A stretch of 64,000 nt of DNA from Desulforhabdus sp. TSK (GTDB lineage: Bacteria; Desulfobacterota; Syntrophobacteria; Syntrophobacterales; Syntrophobacteraceae), in assembly GCF_022836495.1 (NCBI RefSeq), contig NZ_BQXM01000001.1, positions 231,968-295,967 on the forward strand, read 5' to 3'. Made by a program: the position numbers and the translations under genes. Below are positions 54,136 through 64,000 of the stretch, one piece after another. The notes under the pieces are model-generated. The model searched no databases. It saw only the letters and a program-made list of their open reading frames with translations, and was not told the origin of the DNA. Each line of letters begins with the position of its first letter. Positions within the stretch are counted from its first letter, which is position 1.

Positions 54136-57100
54136 ATGAAATACGGAGACCTTATACAATTTGATCCCATTGAGTCGGTCGTTCAATTGCGTGACGCGGA
54201 TAAAACCGGCTCCGCACAGCAACTCGTAAGAACCTACGTTATTTCCCAGGAAATGGCGGAACGGCTCACTCAGCTCGTCATTCCTCAGATGCAGTTCGAC
54301 CAGCCCGCCGACAACAGAGGCATTCTGGTCGTCGGCAATTATGGAACTGGTAAATCGCACTTGATGTCTGTGGTTTCCAGTCTTGCCGCCGATGACTCAC
54401 TGCTGGAAGAGCTGAGTCACTCTGCCGTCCGTGAGGCAGCCAGGCAGATCGCCGGTCGATTCAAGGTCGTTCGGACGGAAATCGGTGCGACCACCATGTC
54501 CTTGCGTGACATCCTGGTGGCCGAGCTGGAAGAGAATCTCGACAAGCTCGGTGTAAAATACGTTTTTCCTGATGCGGGAACGATCACAGGTCACAAGAAA
54601 GCTCTGGAGGATATGGAAGAGGCATTCCTCCAGAAATATCCCAACCACGGTCTGATGCTGGTGGTCGATGAACTGCTGGATTATCTGCGAACACGCAAAG
54701 ATCAGGAATTGATTTTAGATCTCAATTTCCTTCGAGAGCTGGGTGAATACTGCAAATCGTCACGCTTCCGCTTCATAGCCGGTGTTCAGGAGGCCATTTT
54801 CGACAGCCCCCGCTTTGCCTTTGTCGCCGACAGCATCCGCAGAGTGAAGGACCGCTTCGAGCAGATCCTGATCGCCCGCAACGACGTCAAGTTTGTGGTG
54901 GCCGAGCGTCTGCTCAAAAAGACCGCCGAGCAGCAAGCCAAGATCCGCGAGTACCTGACTCCCTTCACCAGGTTTTACGGCAACATGAACGAACGGATGG
55001 ACGAATTCGTCCGACTCTTCCCGGTGCACCCCGATTACATCGACACCTTCGAGCGCGTCACTGTCGCAGAAAAACGTGAAGTGCTCAAGACTCTCTCCAT
55101 GGGCATGAAGGGCATTCTGAACAAGGACGTGCCGCACGACACACCCGGCTTGGTCGCCTTCGACAGCTATTGGGGCACTCTCAAGCAGAACGCCTCCTTT
55201 CGCGCCATTCCTGAAATACGGGCTGTCATCGACTGCAGCCAGGTGCTGGAATCCCGCATCGAAAACGCCATCACTCGCAAGCAATACAAGCCGATGGCCC
55301 TTCGCCTGATCCATGCTCTGTCGGTTCACCGCCTCACCACCGGCGACATTTACGCCCCCATGGGAGCGTCTGCTCAGGAGCTGCGCGATCGCCTGTGTCT
55401 CTTCGATCCCCTGATTGCCGAGCTGGGCAGCGATGAGCCCGACAAAGACCTGCAGACCCATGTGGAAACGGTCCTGCGCGAGATCCACAAAACGGTGAGC
55501 GGTCAGTTCATCTCTTTCAACACCGACAACCGTCAATTTTATCTCGATTTGAAGAAAACCGACGATTTTGATGCGTTGATCGAGCGCAAGGCCGAGACCT
55601 TGAGCGACTCTCAGCTCGACCGCTTCTATTACGAAGCCCTCAAACGGGTCATGGAGTGCCAGGATGCGACCTATGTCACCGGCTACAAGATCTGGCAGCA
55701 CGAGCTGGTCTGGCAGGAACGTAAGGCCGCCCGCACCGGCTACCTGTTTTTCGGGGCTCCCAATGAACGTTCCACCGCGGTGCCTCAGCGGGACTTCTAT
55801 CTTTACTTCATCCAGCCAAACGATCCCCCCCGTTTCAAGGACGAGAAGCAAAGCGACGAAGTATTCTTCCGCATCAAGGAAATCGATGAACCCTTTCGAA
55901 CGGCGCTCAAGAGTTATGCAGCTGCCCTGGATCTGGCCTCAACAGCCTCGGGCCATGCCAAGGCCACCTATGAGGCCAAGGCCAATAGCTTTCTTCGCCT
56001 CCTGGTGCAGTGGCTCCAAAAGAATATGACTTCGGCGTTCGAGGTGACCTACCAGGGACGCACCAAATCGATGGCGGCCTGGGCAAAGGAAAAGGGTGGC
56101 AATATCCGAACGTTATCAGGCATTGCTCCCCACGAAACCATCAACTTCCGCGACCTGGTCAACACCATCGCCGGTGTCTGCCTGGCCCCGAACTTCGAGA
56201 ACCAGGCCCCGGACTACCCGTTCTTCTCGGTGCTGATCACCGGCAACAACCGCGCCCAGGCCGCGCAGGACGCCCTGCGGGCCATCGCCGGGCAGAACCG
56301 CACCAAGCAGGCCACCGCCGTGATGGATGCGCTGGAACTCCTCGACGGCGAGAAGATCGACCCCTACAAATCGAAATACACCAAGTTCATCCTCGATGCC
56401 GTAAAGGCCAAGGGCCACGGCCAGGTGGTCAACCGCAGCGAGATCATCCAGGACGATCACGGACTTGAGTACATGAACCCGGGCGGTTCGCGCCTGGAGC
56501 CGGAATGGGTGACCGTCCTGGTGGCGGCGCTGGTCTATTCCGGAGACATCGTGCTCGCCATCCCGGGCAAGAAATTCGACGCCACCGGATTGCAGCAGCT
56601 TGCCGCGACCGGCATGGACGAGCTGGTCCGCTTCAAGCACCTGGAGCAGCCCAAGGAATGGAACCTTCCCGCGCTCAAGGCGCTGTTCGAACTCCTCGGC
56701 ATGACGCCGGGCATGGCCCAGCTTGTCACCCAGGGCAAAGACGAACCGGTGCAGAACCTGCAGCAGGCGTTGGGTAAGATCGTCAAGCGCATCGTCATGA
56801 CCCGGCAGACCCTGCGCGAGGGGCTTTCCTTCTGGGGCCTGGATCTGCTCGCGGGCACCGACATGGCTGACCAGGCCAGCGGACTGGACGAGGCCAAGGG
56901 CTTCTTTGAATCGCTGCAGGCCTACTCCTCGCCTGGCAAGCTGAAAAACTTCCGCTACAGCGCTCCCGAGGTACTGGCCCATGAAAAGGCCGTGAAGGCG
57001 CTGGATGAACTGGACGCCCTGCGCGAGTTCATCATGGACCACAGCCCGACGGCGTCCTGGCTCTCCACCGCCGAGGCGGTGCTGCCCGCCGAGCATGACT

Positions 57101-57873
57101 GGGTGGATCGCATGAAGACCACCCGGCAGGATGTGCTGGATGCCCTCAAGCAGGCCGACCTGACCGAGCTGGCCAGCCAGTCCCAGAGCATCGGGGCCAA
57201 GCTGCAGAAGCTGAAGAAGGATTACACCGTCGCCTACATCGGCCTGCACACCAAGGCCCGGCTGGGCGTGAACGACGACAAGCGCAAGGCAGGACTGCTC
57301 AACGATCAGCGGCTGCAAACCCTGCTCAAGCTGGCCGGTATCGATCTGATGCCCCGGCAGCAGCTCACCGATTATCAGAACCGTTTGGCCGGGCTGAAGA
57401 GCTGTTTCGCACTGACCGAGCAAAATCTCAATACCTCGCCCATCTGCCCGCATTGCGGGTTCCGGCCTTCGGTGGAAACCGACACGGCGGCAGGCTCGCA
57501 GATGATCGACCAGATGGACGCCCAGCTCGACGCCATGGTGACGGCCTGGACCTCCACCCTCCTCAGCAACCTGGAGGACCCGATCACTCAGGCCAACCTG
57601 GATCTTTTGAAGATCGACGACCGCGAACCGCTGGAGGCCTTCATCAAATCGAAGGAACTGCCGATACCGCTTTCCAGCAACTTCGTGCATGCTCTCAAAG
57701 AGGTGCTCTCCGGCCTGGTCAAGGTCACTGTCAGGGTGAAGGACCTGCAAAACGCTCTGCAGGTTGAGGCTGGTCCCGCCACTCCCTCGGAGATGAAGAA
57801 ACGCTTTGAGGAGTACATCGATCAACTCACCAAGGGCAAGGACCCGGCCAAAGTGCGGATCGTCATGGAGTAA
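54136..57873 (+). CDS. brxC: BrxC/PglY-like large ATPase (DUF6079 type)
   Basis: 1245 residues. Walker A is [15 protein letters not shown] near residue 65 and Walker [15 protein letters not shown] near residue 175; a C-terminal zinc motif begins SPICPHCGF. BrxC/PglY ATPases are required for BREX phage exclusion and host methylation. From about base 56130 the gene becomes strongly GC-rich with C/G-ending codons, whereas the first 2 kb use mixed codons, a mosaic that suggests recombination. It lies between brxF and an AlbA_2 gene 3 bases away. Confidence 0.8.
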   Translation: MKYGDLIQFDPIESVVQLRDADKTGSAQQLVRTYVISQEMAERLTQLVIPQMQFDQPADNRGILVVGNYGTGKSHLMSVVSSLAADDSLLEELSHSAVREAARQIAGRFKVVRTEIGATTMSLRDILVAELEENLDKLGVKYVFPDAGTITGHKKALEDMEEAFLQKYPNHGLMLVVDELLDYLRTRKDQELILDLNFLRELGEYCKSSRFRFIAGVQEAIFDSPRFAFVADSIRRVKDRFEQILIARNDVKFVVAERLLKKTAEQQAKIREYLTPFTRFYGNMNERMDEFVRLFPVHPDYIDTFERVTVAEKREVLKTLSMGMKGILNKDVPHDTPGLVAFDSYWGTLKQNASFRAIPEIRAVIDCSQVLESRIENAITRKQYKPMALRLIHALSVHRLTTGDIYAPMGASAQELRDRLCLFDPLIAELGSDEPDKDLQTHVETVLREIHKTVSGQFISFNTDNRQFYLDLKKTDDFDALIERKAETLSDSQLDRFYYEALKRVMECQDATYVTGYKIWQHELVWQERKAARTGYLFFGAPNERSTAVPQRDFYLYFIQPNDPPRFKDEKQSDEVFFRIKEIDEPFRTALKSYAAALDLASTASGHAKATYEAKANSFLRLLVQWLQKNMTSAFEVTYQGRTKSMAAWAKEKGGNIRTLSGIAPHETINFRDLVNTIAGVCLAPNFENQAPDYPFFSVLITGNNRAQAAQDALRAIAGQNRTKQATAVMDALELLDGEKIDPYKSKYTKFILDAVKAKGHGQVVNRSEIIQDDHGLEYMNPGGSRLEPEWVTVLVAALVYSGDIVLAIPGKKFDATGLQQLAATGMDELVRFKHLEQPKEWNLPALKALFELLGMTPGMAQLVTQGKDEPVQNLQQALGKIVKRIVMTRQTLREGLSFWGLDLLAGTDMADQASGLDEAKGFFESLQAYSSPGKLKNFRYSAPEVLAHEKAVKALDELDALREFIMDHSPTASWLSTAEAVLPAEHDWVDRMKTTRQDVLDALKQADLTELASQSQSIGAKLQKLKKDYTVAYIGLHTKARLGVNDDKRKAGLLNDQRLQTLLKLAGIDLMPRQQLTDYQNRLAGLKSCFALTEQNLNTSPICPHCGFRPSVETDTAAGSQMIDQMDAQLDAMVTAWTSTLLSNLEDPITQANLDLLKIDDREPLEAFIKSKELPIPLSSNFVHALKEVLSGLVKVTVRVKDLQNALQVEAGPATPSEMKKRFEEYIDQLTKGKDPAKVRIVME

Positions 57874-57876
57874 ACC

Positions 57877-59667
57877 GTGAACAGGGATGAGCTGATCACC
57901 CGCTTAAAGGGATACGAATGGACCGATTTCGAGTGCAAGAAGGCTCAACGGGATGTGCCCAAGGACGCCTACATAACCGTGAGTGCCTTTGTCAATACAC
58001 AGGGTGGCTGGTTGTTGTTCGGCGTATCGGAAAACAAAGGGCAACTCGAAATCTCAGGAGTGGACCCTGCCGCATTTGACCGGATGCAGGATGCCTTTTT
58101 GACCACACTGCGGAGCGGACAAAAACTGAATCACATTGTTGATGCCGAGCCCCGGGTCTATGAACTGGAGGGCAAGCGTATCCTGGCCTTTTTCATCCCG
58201 GAAGCGAATCGTCATCACAAGCCGATCTATCTCAATGGTAATCCTCGTGATAGTTATCTGCGCCGTGCCGCGCGCGACGAGCGAATGACCGATAATGAGC
58301 TTCGACGCTTCCTGCGCGATTCAGCCCAACAGTCCTGGGATGGCGAGGGAATGCCGGATTTTCCCCTCGCGTCCAGCATCGATCCGGAAACTTTGAGTTG
58401 GTACCAGGACCAGTTCACCCGCCGCAATCCGGAACATCGGCACATACCCGATCCACAGGAATTTTTGCTGGAATGGAATTTTGTCGTGCATGATGCGGGC
58501 ACGCCGGTTCTGACCCGCGCCGGTATATTGCTGTTTGGCATCGACCGCTGCGTCCGGGCTTTGCTGCCCCGTCCTGTGCTGGATTACCAGCGTATCGATA
58601 CCCGCTTCGACGACTGGTCTTCGGATCAGCGCTGGCATGATCGACTGGTTTTTGAAGAAAATCTTTTCAAAACGTGGCGCGGGCTGGTTGCCAAATATTC
58701 CCGCATCGCAGAGCACCCTTTTTCGGTCGATCCGGCGACTCTGCGCCGAAATGATGACCCTCCCGATTACATCGCCTTTCGGGAAGCAGCGATCAACCTG
58801 CTGATCCATCAGGATTATGGCGACCACAATCGCAAAGCCTCACTGAAGTGGTTTACCGATCGACTGATCTTCTGGAACCCGGGCGACGCCTTTGCCACCA
58901 CGGCCCAGTTGCTGGAATCTAACGAGAAGGACATCCGCAATCCACTTATCGTCAATGCGTTCCGTCGCATCGGTCTCAGTGACCAGGCAGGCACCGGTAT
59001 TCGCTCCATTCTCCGCAACTGGCGCGAACTGGGACGCAGGCCGCCACAGATCAACAATGACAAAACGGACAAAGCCTTTGAGCTCATCCTGGTGAACGAA
59101 CCGCTGATCACGGAAGCCATGCAGCGTTTTCAGTCCGATCTGGGGGTGGCGCTCACCGCTGAACAGGCGGCCATCCTGGCCATGGCGGCAGCACAAACGA
59201 GCATGAACCTGACCGATGCCGCCATCGCCTCCGGCGGCAACATCCGCATCGCGCACCAAGCGCTGGACTACCTGTGCCACCAGCAGTTGCTGGCATCGCC
59301 GGACCAGGCCACCTACAGCCTGCCCACAGCCATTAGAGGCAGACTGGAATGGATCGAGAACCAGGCGATGGACCAGGCCCCGAAGTCCGGAAAAGCCACC
59401 CCCGAAGTCACCCCCGAAGTCACCCCCGAAGTCATGCGAATGCTGAGTATCATGCAGGGCGACATGAACAGGGCGCAAATCATGGCTGCTCTGGAGTTGA
59501 AGGATGAAAAGCATTTTCGGGAGCATTACCAGCAGGCAGGAATGGCACATGGGGTCATCGAAATGACGATTCCCGACAAACCCCGCAGCAGCAAACAAAA
59601 ATACCGGATAACCGCTAAGGGCAAGACCTTACTGGAGCAAACACATGATGGAACAGCTACGTCTTGA
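57877..59667 (+). CDS. AlbA_2-domain ATP-binding accessory protein
   Basis: 596 residues, starting with GTG. The N-terminal AlbA_2/Schlafen-like domain has WTDFECKKAQRDVPKDAY and VSAFVNTQGGWLLFGVSEN. A GHKL-like ATPase region follows (EAAINLLIHQDYGDHNRKAS, GDAFATTAQLLESNEKD, GTGIRSILRNW). Between the middle and the C-terminal winged helix is a perfect TPEV tandem repeat. Such proteins are regulators or nucleic-acid effectors often inserted in defence loci. Its end overlaps the methyltransferase start by 23 bases. Confidence 0.85.
   Translation: MNRDELITRLKGYEWTDFECKKAQRDVPKDAYITVSAFVNTQGGWLLFGVSENKGQLEISGVDPAAFDRMQDAFLTTLRSGQKLNHIVDAEPRVYELEGKRILAFFIPEANRHHKPIYLNGNPRDSYLRRAARDERMTDNELRRFLRDSAQQSWDGEGMPDFPLASSIDPETLSWYQDQFTRRNPEHRHIPDPQEFLLEWNFVVHDAGTPVLTRAGILLFGIDRCVRALLPRPVLDYQRIDTRFDDWSSDQRWHDRLVFEENLFKTWRGLVAKYSRIAEHPFSVDPATLRRNDDPPDYIAFREAAINLLIHQDYGDHNRKASLKWFTDRLIFWNPGDAFATTAQLLESNEKDIRNPLIVNAFRRIGLSDQAGTGIRSILRNWRELGRRPPQINNDKTDKAFELILVNEPLITEAMQRFQSDLGVALTAEQAAILAMAAAQTSMNLTDAAIASGGNIRIAHQALDYLCHQQLLASPDQATYSLPTAIRGRLEWIENQAMDQAPKSGKATPEVTPEVTPEVMRMLSIMQGDMNRAQIMAALELKDEKHFREHYQQAGMAHGVIEMTIPDKPRSSKQKYRITAKGKTLLEQTHDGTATS
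59398..59433 (+). repeat. 12-base tandem repeat coding for (TPEV)3
   Basis: ACCCCCGAAGTC occurs three times in a row without mismatch and in frame, encoding TPEV repeats in a linker of the AlbA_2 protein. Copy number may vary by slippage. Confidence 0.9.
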
Positions 59668-62437
59668 TCTACATTCACACGAAAAGAACCGAGAACACTC
59701 CGGACCTGTGACTTGTCTCGGAATGACCTTTGAAAACGACGAGGCCCGCCGCGCTCACTTCACCGAGGAACTGCGCAAGAAGCTGCAGGACCCGGAATTC
59801 CGCAAGATCGAAGGATTCCCCATCGGCAGTGACGAGGACATCCTGAACCTGAGCGATCCGCCGTATTACACCGCCTGTCCGAACCCTTGGATCGCCGACT
59901 TCATCGCCGAGTGGGAGGCGCAAAAGCGGGAGCAACCTGAAGGCAACCAATACCATAGAGAGCCATTTGCGGCCGACGTGAGCGAGGGTAAATACGACCC
60001 TGTTTACAGAATGCATCCATATCACACCAAGGTGCCGCACAAGGCTATCATGCGTTACATCCTCCACTACACGCAGCCGGGGGATATCGTGTTCGACGGA
60101 TTCTGCGGGACCGGCATGACTGGAGTGGCTGCGCGTCTATGTGGAGATCGAGCTGAGGTATTAGCACTTGGTTATCAAGTGAAACCCGATGGGACTATTC
60201 TGCAGGAAGAACTTGACGAAAATGGCAAAAGGGTTTGGAGACCGTTTTCAAAGCTCGGTGCTCGGAAAGCCATACTAAATGATCTATCTCCCGCAGCCAC
60301 CTATATCTCGAGTAGTTACAACACTCCAGCCGATGGAGAGTCGCTTAAGAGTGCAATTTATAAAGTTATTGACATGGTAGAGGAAAGATGGGGCTGGCTG
60401 TTTGAAACAACGCATAAAAATGGCAAAAAAGGGAAAATCAATTCGGTAATTTGGTCAGATGTTTTTGTTTGTCCGGAATGTTCTGCTGATATTGTTTTCT
60501 GGGAAAATGCCGTAGACATTGAAAACGGAAAAGTGCTCGACGAGTTTGAGTGCTCTGAGTGTGGGGCTAATTTGACAAAGAGAAGTATCGAACGGCGCTG
60601 GACAACATCATATGATCCGCTAATTGGAAAATCAGTTACTCAAGCGAAACAAGTACCCGTTCGTATTAATTACGTTTTTGGAGGCAAGAAATACGACAAG
60701 AAGGCATCCAAAGACGACTTGGAGCTGCTCGATAATATCGCAAGCTATGAACACAATATTGAACATCCTATAACAGAAATTATAGATGGGGATAAGACCG
60801 GTGAGGCGCTAAAAATCGGGTTCACACATGTTCATCATCTATACTCTACGAGGAATTATATAGCTCTCTCGGAGTTTAAAAATTTATGCAAAGATTCAAG
60901 GCTCTGGATACCGTTAACAATTGTCGCCTTTAGGATAACAAAAAGGTATGGGCTGACCTATCAGTCTGGAACTTGGGGGGCTGGTGGTGGCCCACAGAAT
61001 GGCACATACTACATTCCATCGCTTATTAAAGAGTTGAACATCCTGAGAATGCTGCGCGATGCGGTTGAAAAAATCGTATTCCACTCTGGTCAAGTTCGTA
61101 ATTGCATAACAACACAATCTTCATCAAAGGTGGCGATTCCCGATAACATACTTGACTATGTATTTATCGATCCACCTTTTGGTTCAAATCTTAATTACTC
61201 TGAATTGAATTTAGTTTGGGAGTCTTGGCTTGGCGCTAAAACCAATAACAAGGAAGAAGCGATAGAGAACAAATCTCAGAATAAGGGTTCTGTTGAATAT
61301 CGTGACTTAATGACACGATGCTTCCAAGAGGTTTATAGAATTCTGGCACCTGGCAGATGGATGACTATTGAATTTTCAAATACTAAGGCTTCTGTGTGGA
61401 ACAACATTCAGACATCAATAACCGATGCAGGGTTTGTTATAGCTAATGTTTCTGCCTTAGATAAAAAGAAAGGCAGTTTTAACGCCCAAACAAACCCTAC
61501 TTCCGTCAAACAAGACCTCGTCATCTCAGCCTACAAACCCAATGGCGGCTTTGAAGAGCGTTTCCAAAAAGAGGCGCAAACCGAAGAAGGCGTGTGGGAT
61601 TTTGTTCGTACGCACTTGAAGTATCTTCCGGTCACTAAGCAACAGGGAGCCTTGCTGCAGTTCGTCCCGGAACGTGATCCACGCATCCTGTTCGACCAGA
61701 TGGTGGCCTATTACGTCCGCAAGGGCTACCCCGTGCCGATCTCAAGCCAGGAATTCCAGAACGGTCTGGCGCTGCGCTTCATCGAGCGTGACGGCATGTT
61801 TTTCCTGCCGGATCAGGTGGCCGAATACGACCGCAAGAAAATGACCTCGGGCGAACTCAAGCAGATGTCCATTTTCGTTTCCGACGAGGCATCCGCCATT
61901 CAGTGGCTTCGCCAGCTCATCAAGGAAAAGCCGCAGACCTTCTCCGACATCAACCCGCAGTTCATGCAGCAGCTCGGTGGCTGGAGCAAGAACGAGGCCC
62001 AGCTCGATCTGCGTGAACTGCTGAACCAGAACTTCCTCTGCTACGACGGCAAAGGCCCGGTGCCGGAGCAGATCCACGCCTACCTCTCTACCAACTGGAA
62101 AGAACTGCGCAACCTGCCCAAGGAAGATCCGACCCTCGTCGCCAAGGCCCGCGACCGCTGGTACGTGCCCGATCCCAACAAGGCAGGCGACCTAGAGAAA
62201 CTGCGCGAGAAGGCTCTGCTCAAGGAGTTCGAGGAATACAAAGAGGTCAAGAAGAAGCTCAAGGTCTTCCGCCTGGAAGCTGTCCGCGCCGGATTCAAGA
62301 AAGCCTGGCAGGAACGCGACTATGCCGTCATCGTCGCCGTGGCCGACAAGATCCCCAACAACGTCCTGGAAGAAGATCCCAAACTGCTCATGTGGTATGA
62401 CCAGGCAGCCACAAGGATGGGAGGCGATAATTCATGA
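59645..62437 (+). CDS. pglX: PglX-like site-specific DNA methyltransferase
   Basis: 930 residues. The N-terminus has SDPPYYTACPNPW; SAM-binding motif I is FDGFCGTGMTG near residue 155 and the catalytic motif IV IDPPFGSNLNYSE near residue 510. A zinc ribbon (CPECSADI, then ECSECG) lies between them in a likely target-recognition region. Bases about 60150-61540 are clearly more AT-rich than both ends. In type 3 BREX the PglX methyltransferase marks host DNA, and the system blocks unmarked phage DNA. Its stop overlaps the next start (ATGA). Confidence 0.85.
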   Translation: MMEQLRLDLHSHEKNREHSGPVTCLGMTFENDEARRAHFTEELRKKLQDPEFRKIEGFPIGSDEDILNLSDPPYYTACPNPWIADFIAEWEAQKREQPEGNQYHREPFAADVSEGKYDPVYRMHPYHTKVPHKAIMRYILHYTQPGDIVFDGFCGTGMTGVAARLCGDRAEVLALGYQVKPDGTILQEELDENGKRVWRPFSKLGARKAILNDLSPAATYISSSYNTPADGESLKSAIYKVIDMVEERWGWLFETTHKNGKKGKINSVIWSDVFVCPECSADIVFWENAVDIENGKVLDEFECSECGANLTKRSIERRWTTSYDPLIGKSVTQAKQVPVRINYVFGGKKYDKKASKDDLELLDNIASYEHNIEHPITEIIDGDKTGEALKIGFTHVHHLYSTRNYIALSEFKNLCKDSRLWIPLTIVAFRITKRYGLTYQSGTWGAGGGPQNGTYYIPSLIKELNILRMLRDAVEKIVFHSGQVRNCITTQSSSKVAIPDNILDYVFIDPPFGSNLNYSELNLVWESWLGAKTNNKEEAIENKSQNKGSVEYRDLMTRCFQEVYRILAPGRWMTIEFSNTKASVWNNIQTSITDAGFVIANVSALDKKKGSFNAQTNPTSVKQDLVISAYKPNGGFEERFQKEAQTEEGVWDFVRTHLKYLPVTKQQGALLQFVPERDPRILFDQMVAYYVRKGYPVPISSQEFQNGLALRFIERDGMFFLPDQVAEYDRKKMTSGELKQMSIFVSDEASAIQWLRQLIKEKPQTFSDINPQFMQQLGGWSKNEAQLDLRELLNQNFLCYDGKGPVPEQIHAYLSTNWKELRNLPKEDPTLVAKARDRWYVPDPNKAGDLEKLREKALLKEFEEYKEVKKKLKVFRLEAVRAGFKKAWQERDYAVIVAVADKIPNNVLEEDPKLLMWYDQAATRMGGDNS

Positions 62438-63585
62438 AAATACTTAGTGTTATTAAAGATGATCGTATTAGCGCAACAAGTGTCCTCGTCGAAATGCACA
62501 CAGAGGCATATCTTAATTTGGTAAGCGGCGCTGAAGACAATCTCGAGATACAGAGAAAAGTAATCAAGGGATTCAAGCCGTATGAACGACTAAGGCAAGA
62601 TCTCAAAGAGGGGTGTTTAATTCCACCTGTTGTTTTGGGAATACGAAAGGGCCGAATCGACACTCCTGATAATCCTAGCGACGAAAAATTCATCCCTGCA
62701 CTTAAGTTAATTCCGCCTGGAGATGTTTTCGTTATCGATGGTCTTCAGAGAACCACAGCGATCCAAAACGTTAGAGATTCGCTCGAAGGCGAAGAATTGA
62801 CGAGATTCCTGTCTAGGCCATTAAGGGTTGAAATTTGGCCTGACATTAAACTCTCTGCTCTTACCTATAGAATGATTTTGCTGAATGCAGGGCAAAAACC
62901 AATGAGTCTCAAGCATCAGCTTGAGGTTGTCAGTCGTCCACTTTGTGAAAATCTTGCTGAAAAATATGATGGAAGGATTTCCATTTATAGAGAAAAAGAC
63001 TCAAACAGAAGAAGTGGCCATGGTCAGTATCAATTTTCAGTCATTGCCCAAGCATTTCAAGCCTTTGTTCAAAAATCTCCTCATATTGATGTCCGTAATG
63101 AGGTGATTGCAGAATTAAACCAAATTGATGTTTTAACCAACTATGGCGACTCTCTGGAGAAGTCGTCTGGAAAAACTGACCTAACAACAGAATTTGAAAG
63201 CTATATAGGCTTTCTTGTCGATTTTGATGAAGAATTGTGTCGGAAATACACTGAACGAAAGGAAACTAACGAAGGAGTTATTATACCTACAGGGGTGAAT
63301 CTTCTCTCACGCGACACATTTCATCTTGGGCTGGCAGCGGCGTATGGGTGGTGCATTGAACATAAGAAGGATGCTCTTGAGACAGCCAAATACAAGCTAT
63401 TTAATTTGCTCAAAGAGGATGCGGATGACCCGCTTGCGATTGAACGATTGGAGAGAATCCAAACAGGCTTTAGAAGAAAGGATAATACTGGCGAGCAAAC
63501 CCGGAACTTAATATTTAATGGCTTTAAAGAGTATTTCCGTTCTGAAGGGCTAACGCCATTTGAGCAATGTTGGATGCAGGCATAA
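62434..63585 (+). CDS. DGQHR/DndB-like protein in the defence locus
   Basis: 383 residues. The central motif VFVIDGLQRTTAIQNV corresponds to the DGQHR/ParB-like signature (DGQHRxxAI) seen in DndB and related defence proteins. No membrane spans. It is translationally coupled to the methyltransferase, so the product is expected in comparable amounts. DNA is AT-rich compared with brxC and the ends of pglX, which suggests a later insertion. Its function in this locus is unknown; DndB regulates DNA phosphorothioation, but no Dnd genes are present here. Confidence 0.7.
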   Translation: MKILSVIKDDRISATSVLVEMHTEAYLNLVSGAEDNLEIQRKVIKGFKPYERLRQDLKEGCLIPPVVLGIRKGRIDTPDNPSDEKFIPALKLIPPGDVFVIDGLQRTTAIQNVRDSLEGEELTRFLSRPLRVEIWPDIKLSALTYRMILLNAGQKPMSLKHQLEVVSRPLCENLAEKYDGRISIYREKDSNRRSGHGQYQFSVIAQAFQAFVQKSPHIDVRNEVIAELNQIDVLTNYGDSLEKSSGKTDLTTEFESYIGFLVDFDEELCRKYTERKETNEGVIIPTGVNLLSRDTFHLGLAAAYGWCIEHKKDALETAKYKLFNLLKEDADDPLAIERLERIQTGFRRKDNTGEQTRNLIFNGFKEYFRSEGLTPFEQCWMQA

Positions 63586-63602
63586 ATAGGATATTCCTTA
63601 CA

Positions 63603-64000
63603 ATGAGTCTCTTAGGAAGTTTTATACAAAGGATTGCATCATTAGCCCAAGTTGATGACCCCTCTCATATCCAAATAGAAACTGACGGAATTTTAATCGG
63701 ATCAAAGACTCTGCCACTAATAAATGTTTTCTTTAGTGAAAATAACATTCAGGATCAACAAGGGAGCCCGTTATCAGACTATTTAGATCAATTTGAAGTA
63801 AGTCCAGAAAACGACCTGATGCTGCAGAGCAAAACAGATGAGACGATTCGTTATAAAGTTACCAGGCTAAGAGTAGGGCGTCCAAATTGGCGAACGCCCG
63901 TTGACCGGTATTTGACTCCAGCACTGGGAAGCAATGCTCCTGCCATTCTAAAACGGTTCATGCGAGGGCATTTTGCGCCTGGCCGTGCCCTGTTTGACAG
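63603..64000 (+). CDS. unknown protein, C-terminus outside window
   Basis: The ATG at 63603 opens a frame that runs to the window end, 132 codons. It begins SLLGSFIQRIASLAQVDD and ends near ALGSNAPAILKRFMRGHFAP. Same strand, 17 bases after the DGQHR gene, and equally AT-rich, so it is part of the same island. I do not recognise the family; it could be the start of a further BREX or accessory component. Confidence 0.65.
   Translation, partial: MSLLGSFIQRIASLAQVDDPSHIQIETDGILIGSKTLPLINVFFSENNIQDQQGSPLSDYLDQFEVSPENDLMLQSKTDETIRYKVTRLRVGRPNWRTPVDRYLTPALGSNAPAILKRFMRGHFAPGRALFD

Noticed and set aside
56116..57825. Minus-strand 569-codon frame
   Set aside because: A shadow caused by the high GC of brxC; no domain and opposite to a well-supported gene.
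59398..59433. CRISPR-like repeats
   Set aside because: The direct repeats have no spacers and are in-frame codons of a linker. No CRISPR array or cas gene was seen in the window.

Overview
The window reads as chromosome from an anaerobic, sulfur-metabolising Desulfobacterota bacterium of the Syntrophobacter type. This is inferred from gene content: Hdr/Flox electron-bifurcation modules, NuoEFG, desulfoferrodoxin, a tungsten aldehyde:ferredoxin oxidoreductase, a Psr/Phs-type molybdoenzyme operon and use of selenocysteine. No rRNA or tRNA gene was seen.

Bases 1-17.8 kb hold two paralogous electron-transfer clusters. Cluster 1 (1-6831) has a giant HdrA with a GltD/NfnB-like NAD(P)H module inserted in it, an MvhD, two Fe-S proteins and a possible 37-residue membrane peptide. 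Cluster 2 (9876-17758) is a full hdrA-floxDCBA-hdrCB operon. A tandem-domain phosphofructokinase lies between them on the minus strand. The last gene of cluster 2 looks like two genes, but it is one HdrC-HdrB fusion read through an in-frame UGA, with a good bacterial SECIS hairpin just downstream. Flox/Hdr complexes are thought to bifurcate electrons between NADH, ferredoxin and a thiol/disulfide couple.

Bases 18-39.5 kb are mostly housekeeping and energy genes: an unknown protein, YjbQ, desulfoferrodoxin, nuoEFG, rpe, two methyltransferases (one MenG), rpmB, a sigma54 activator divergent from an AOR-ferredoxin pair with a clear -24/-12 promoter and repeated upstream sites, a TgpA/DUF58/MoxR operon, purM, mltG and a nucleotidyltransferase.

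Bases 39.6-48.4 kb turn to sulfur chemistry and decay. An exported rhodanese has an in-frame UGA exactly at the catalytic cysteine and is followed by an exported peroxiredoxin. Next come insertion-sequence remnants, two related cysteine-rich mini-proteins, and a psrABC-torD-like operon behind an FNR-like palindrome. A Uma2 protein closes the stretch.

Bases 48.5-52.8 kb are a fragment of a T4-like phage head module (portal, prohead protease, coiled-coil protein). Bases 53.4-64 kb are a phage-defence island resembling type 3 BREX: HTH regulator, BrxF, BrxC-like ATPase, AlbA_2 protein, PglX-like methyltransferase, a DGQHR/DndB-like protein, and a gene cut by the window end. Base composition changes inside the methyltransferase suggest exchange of its specificity region.
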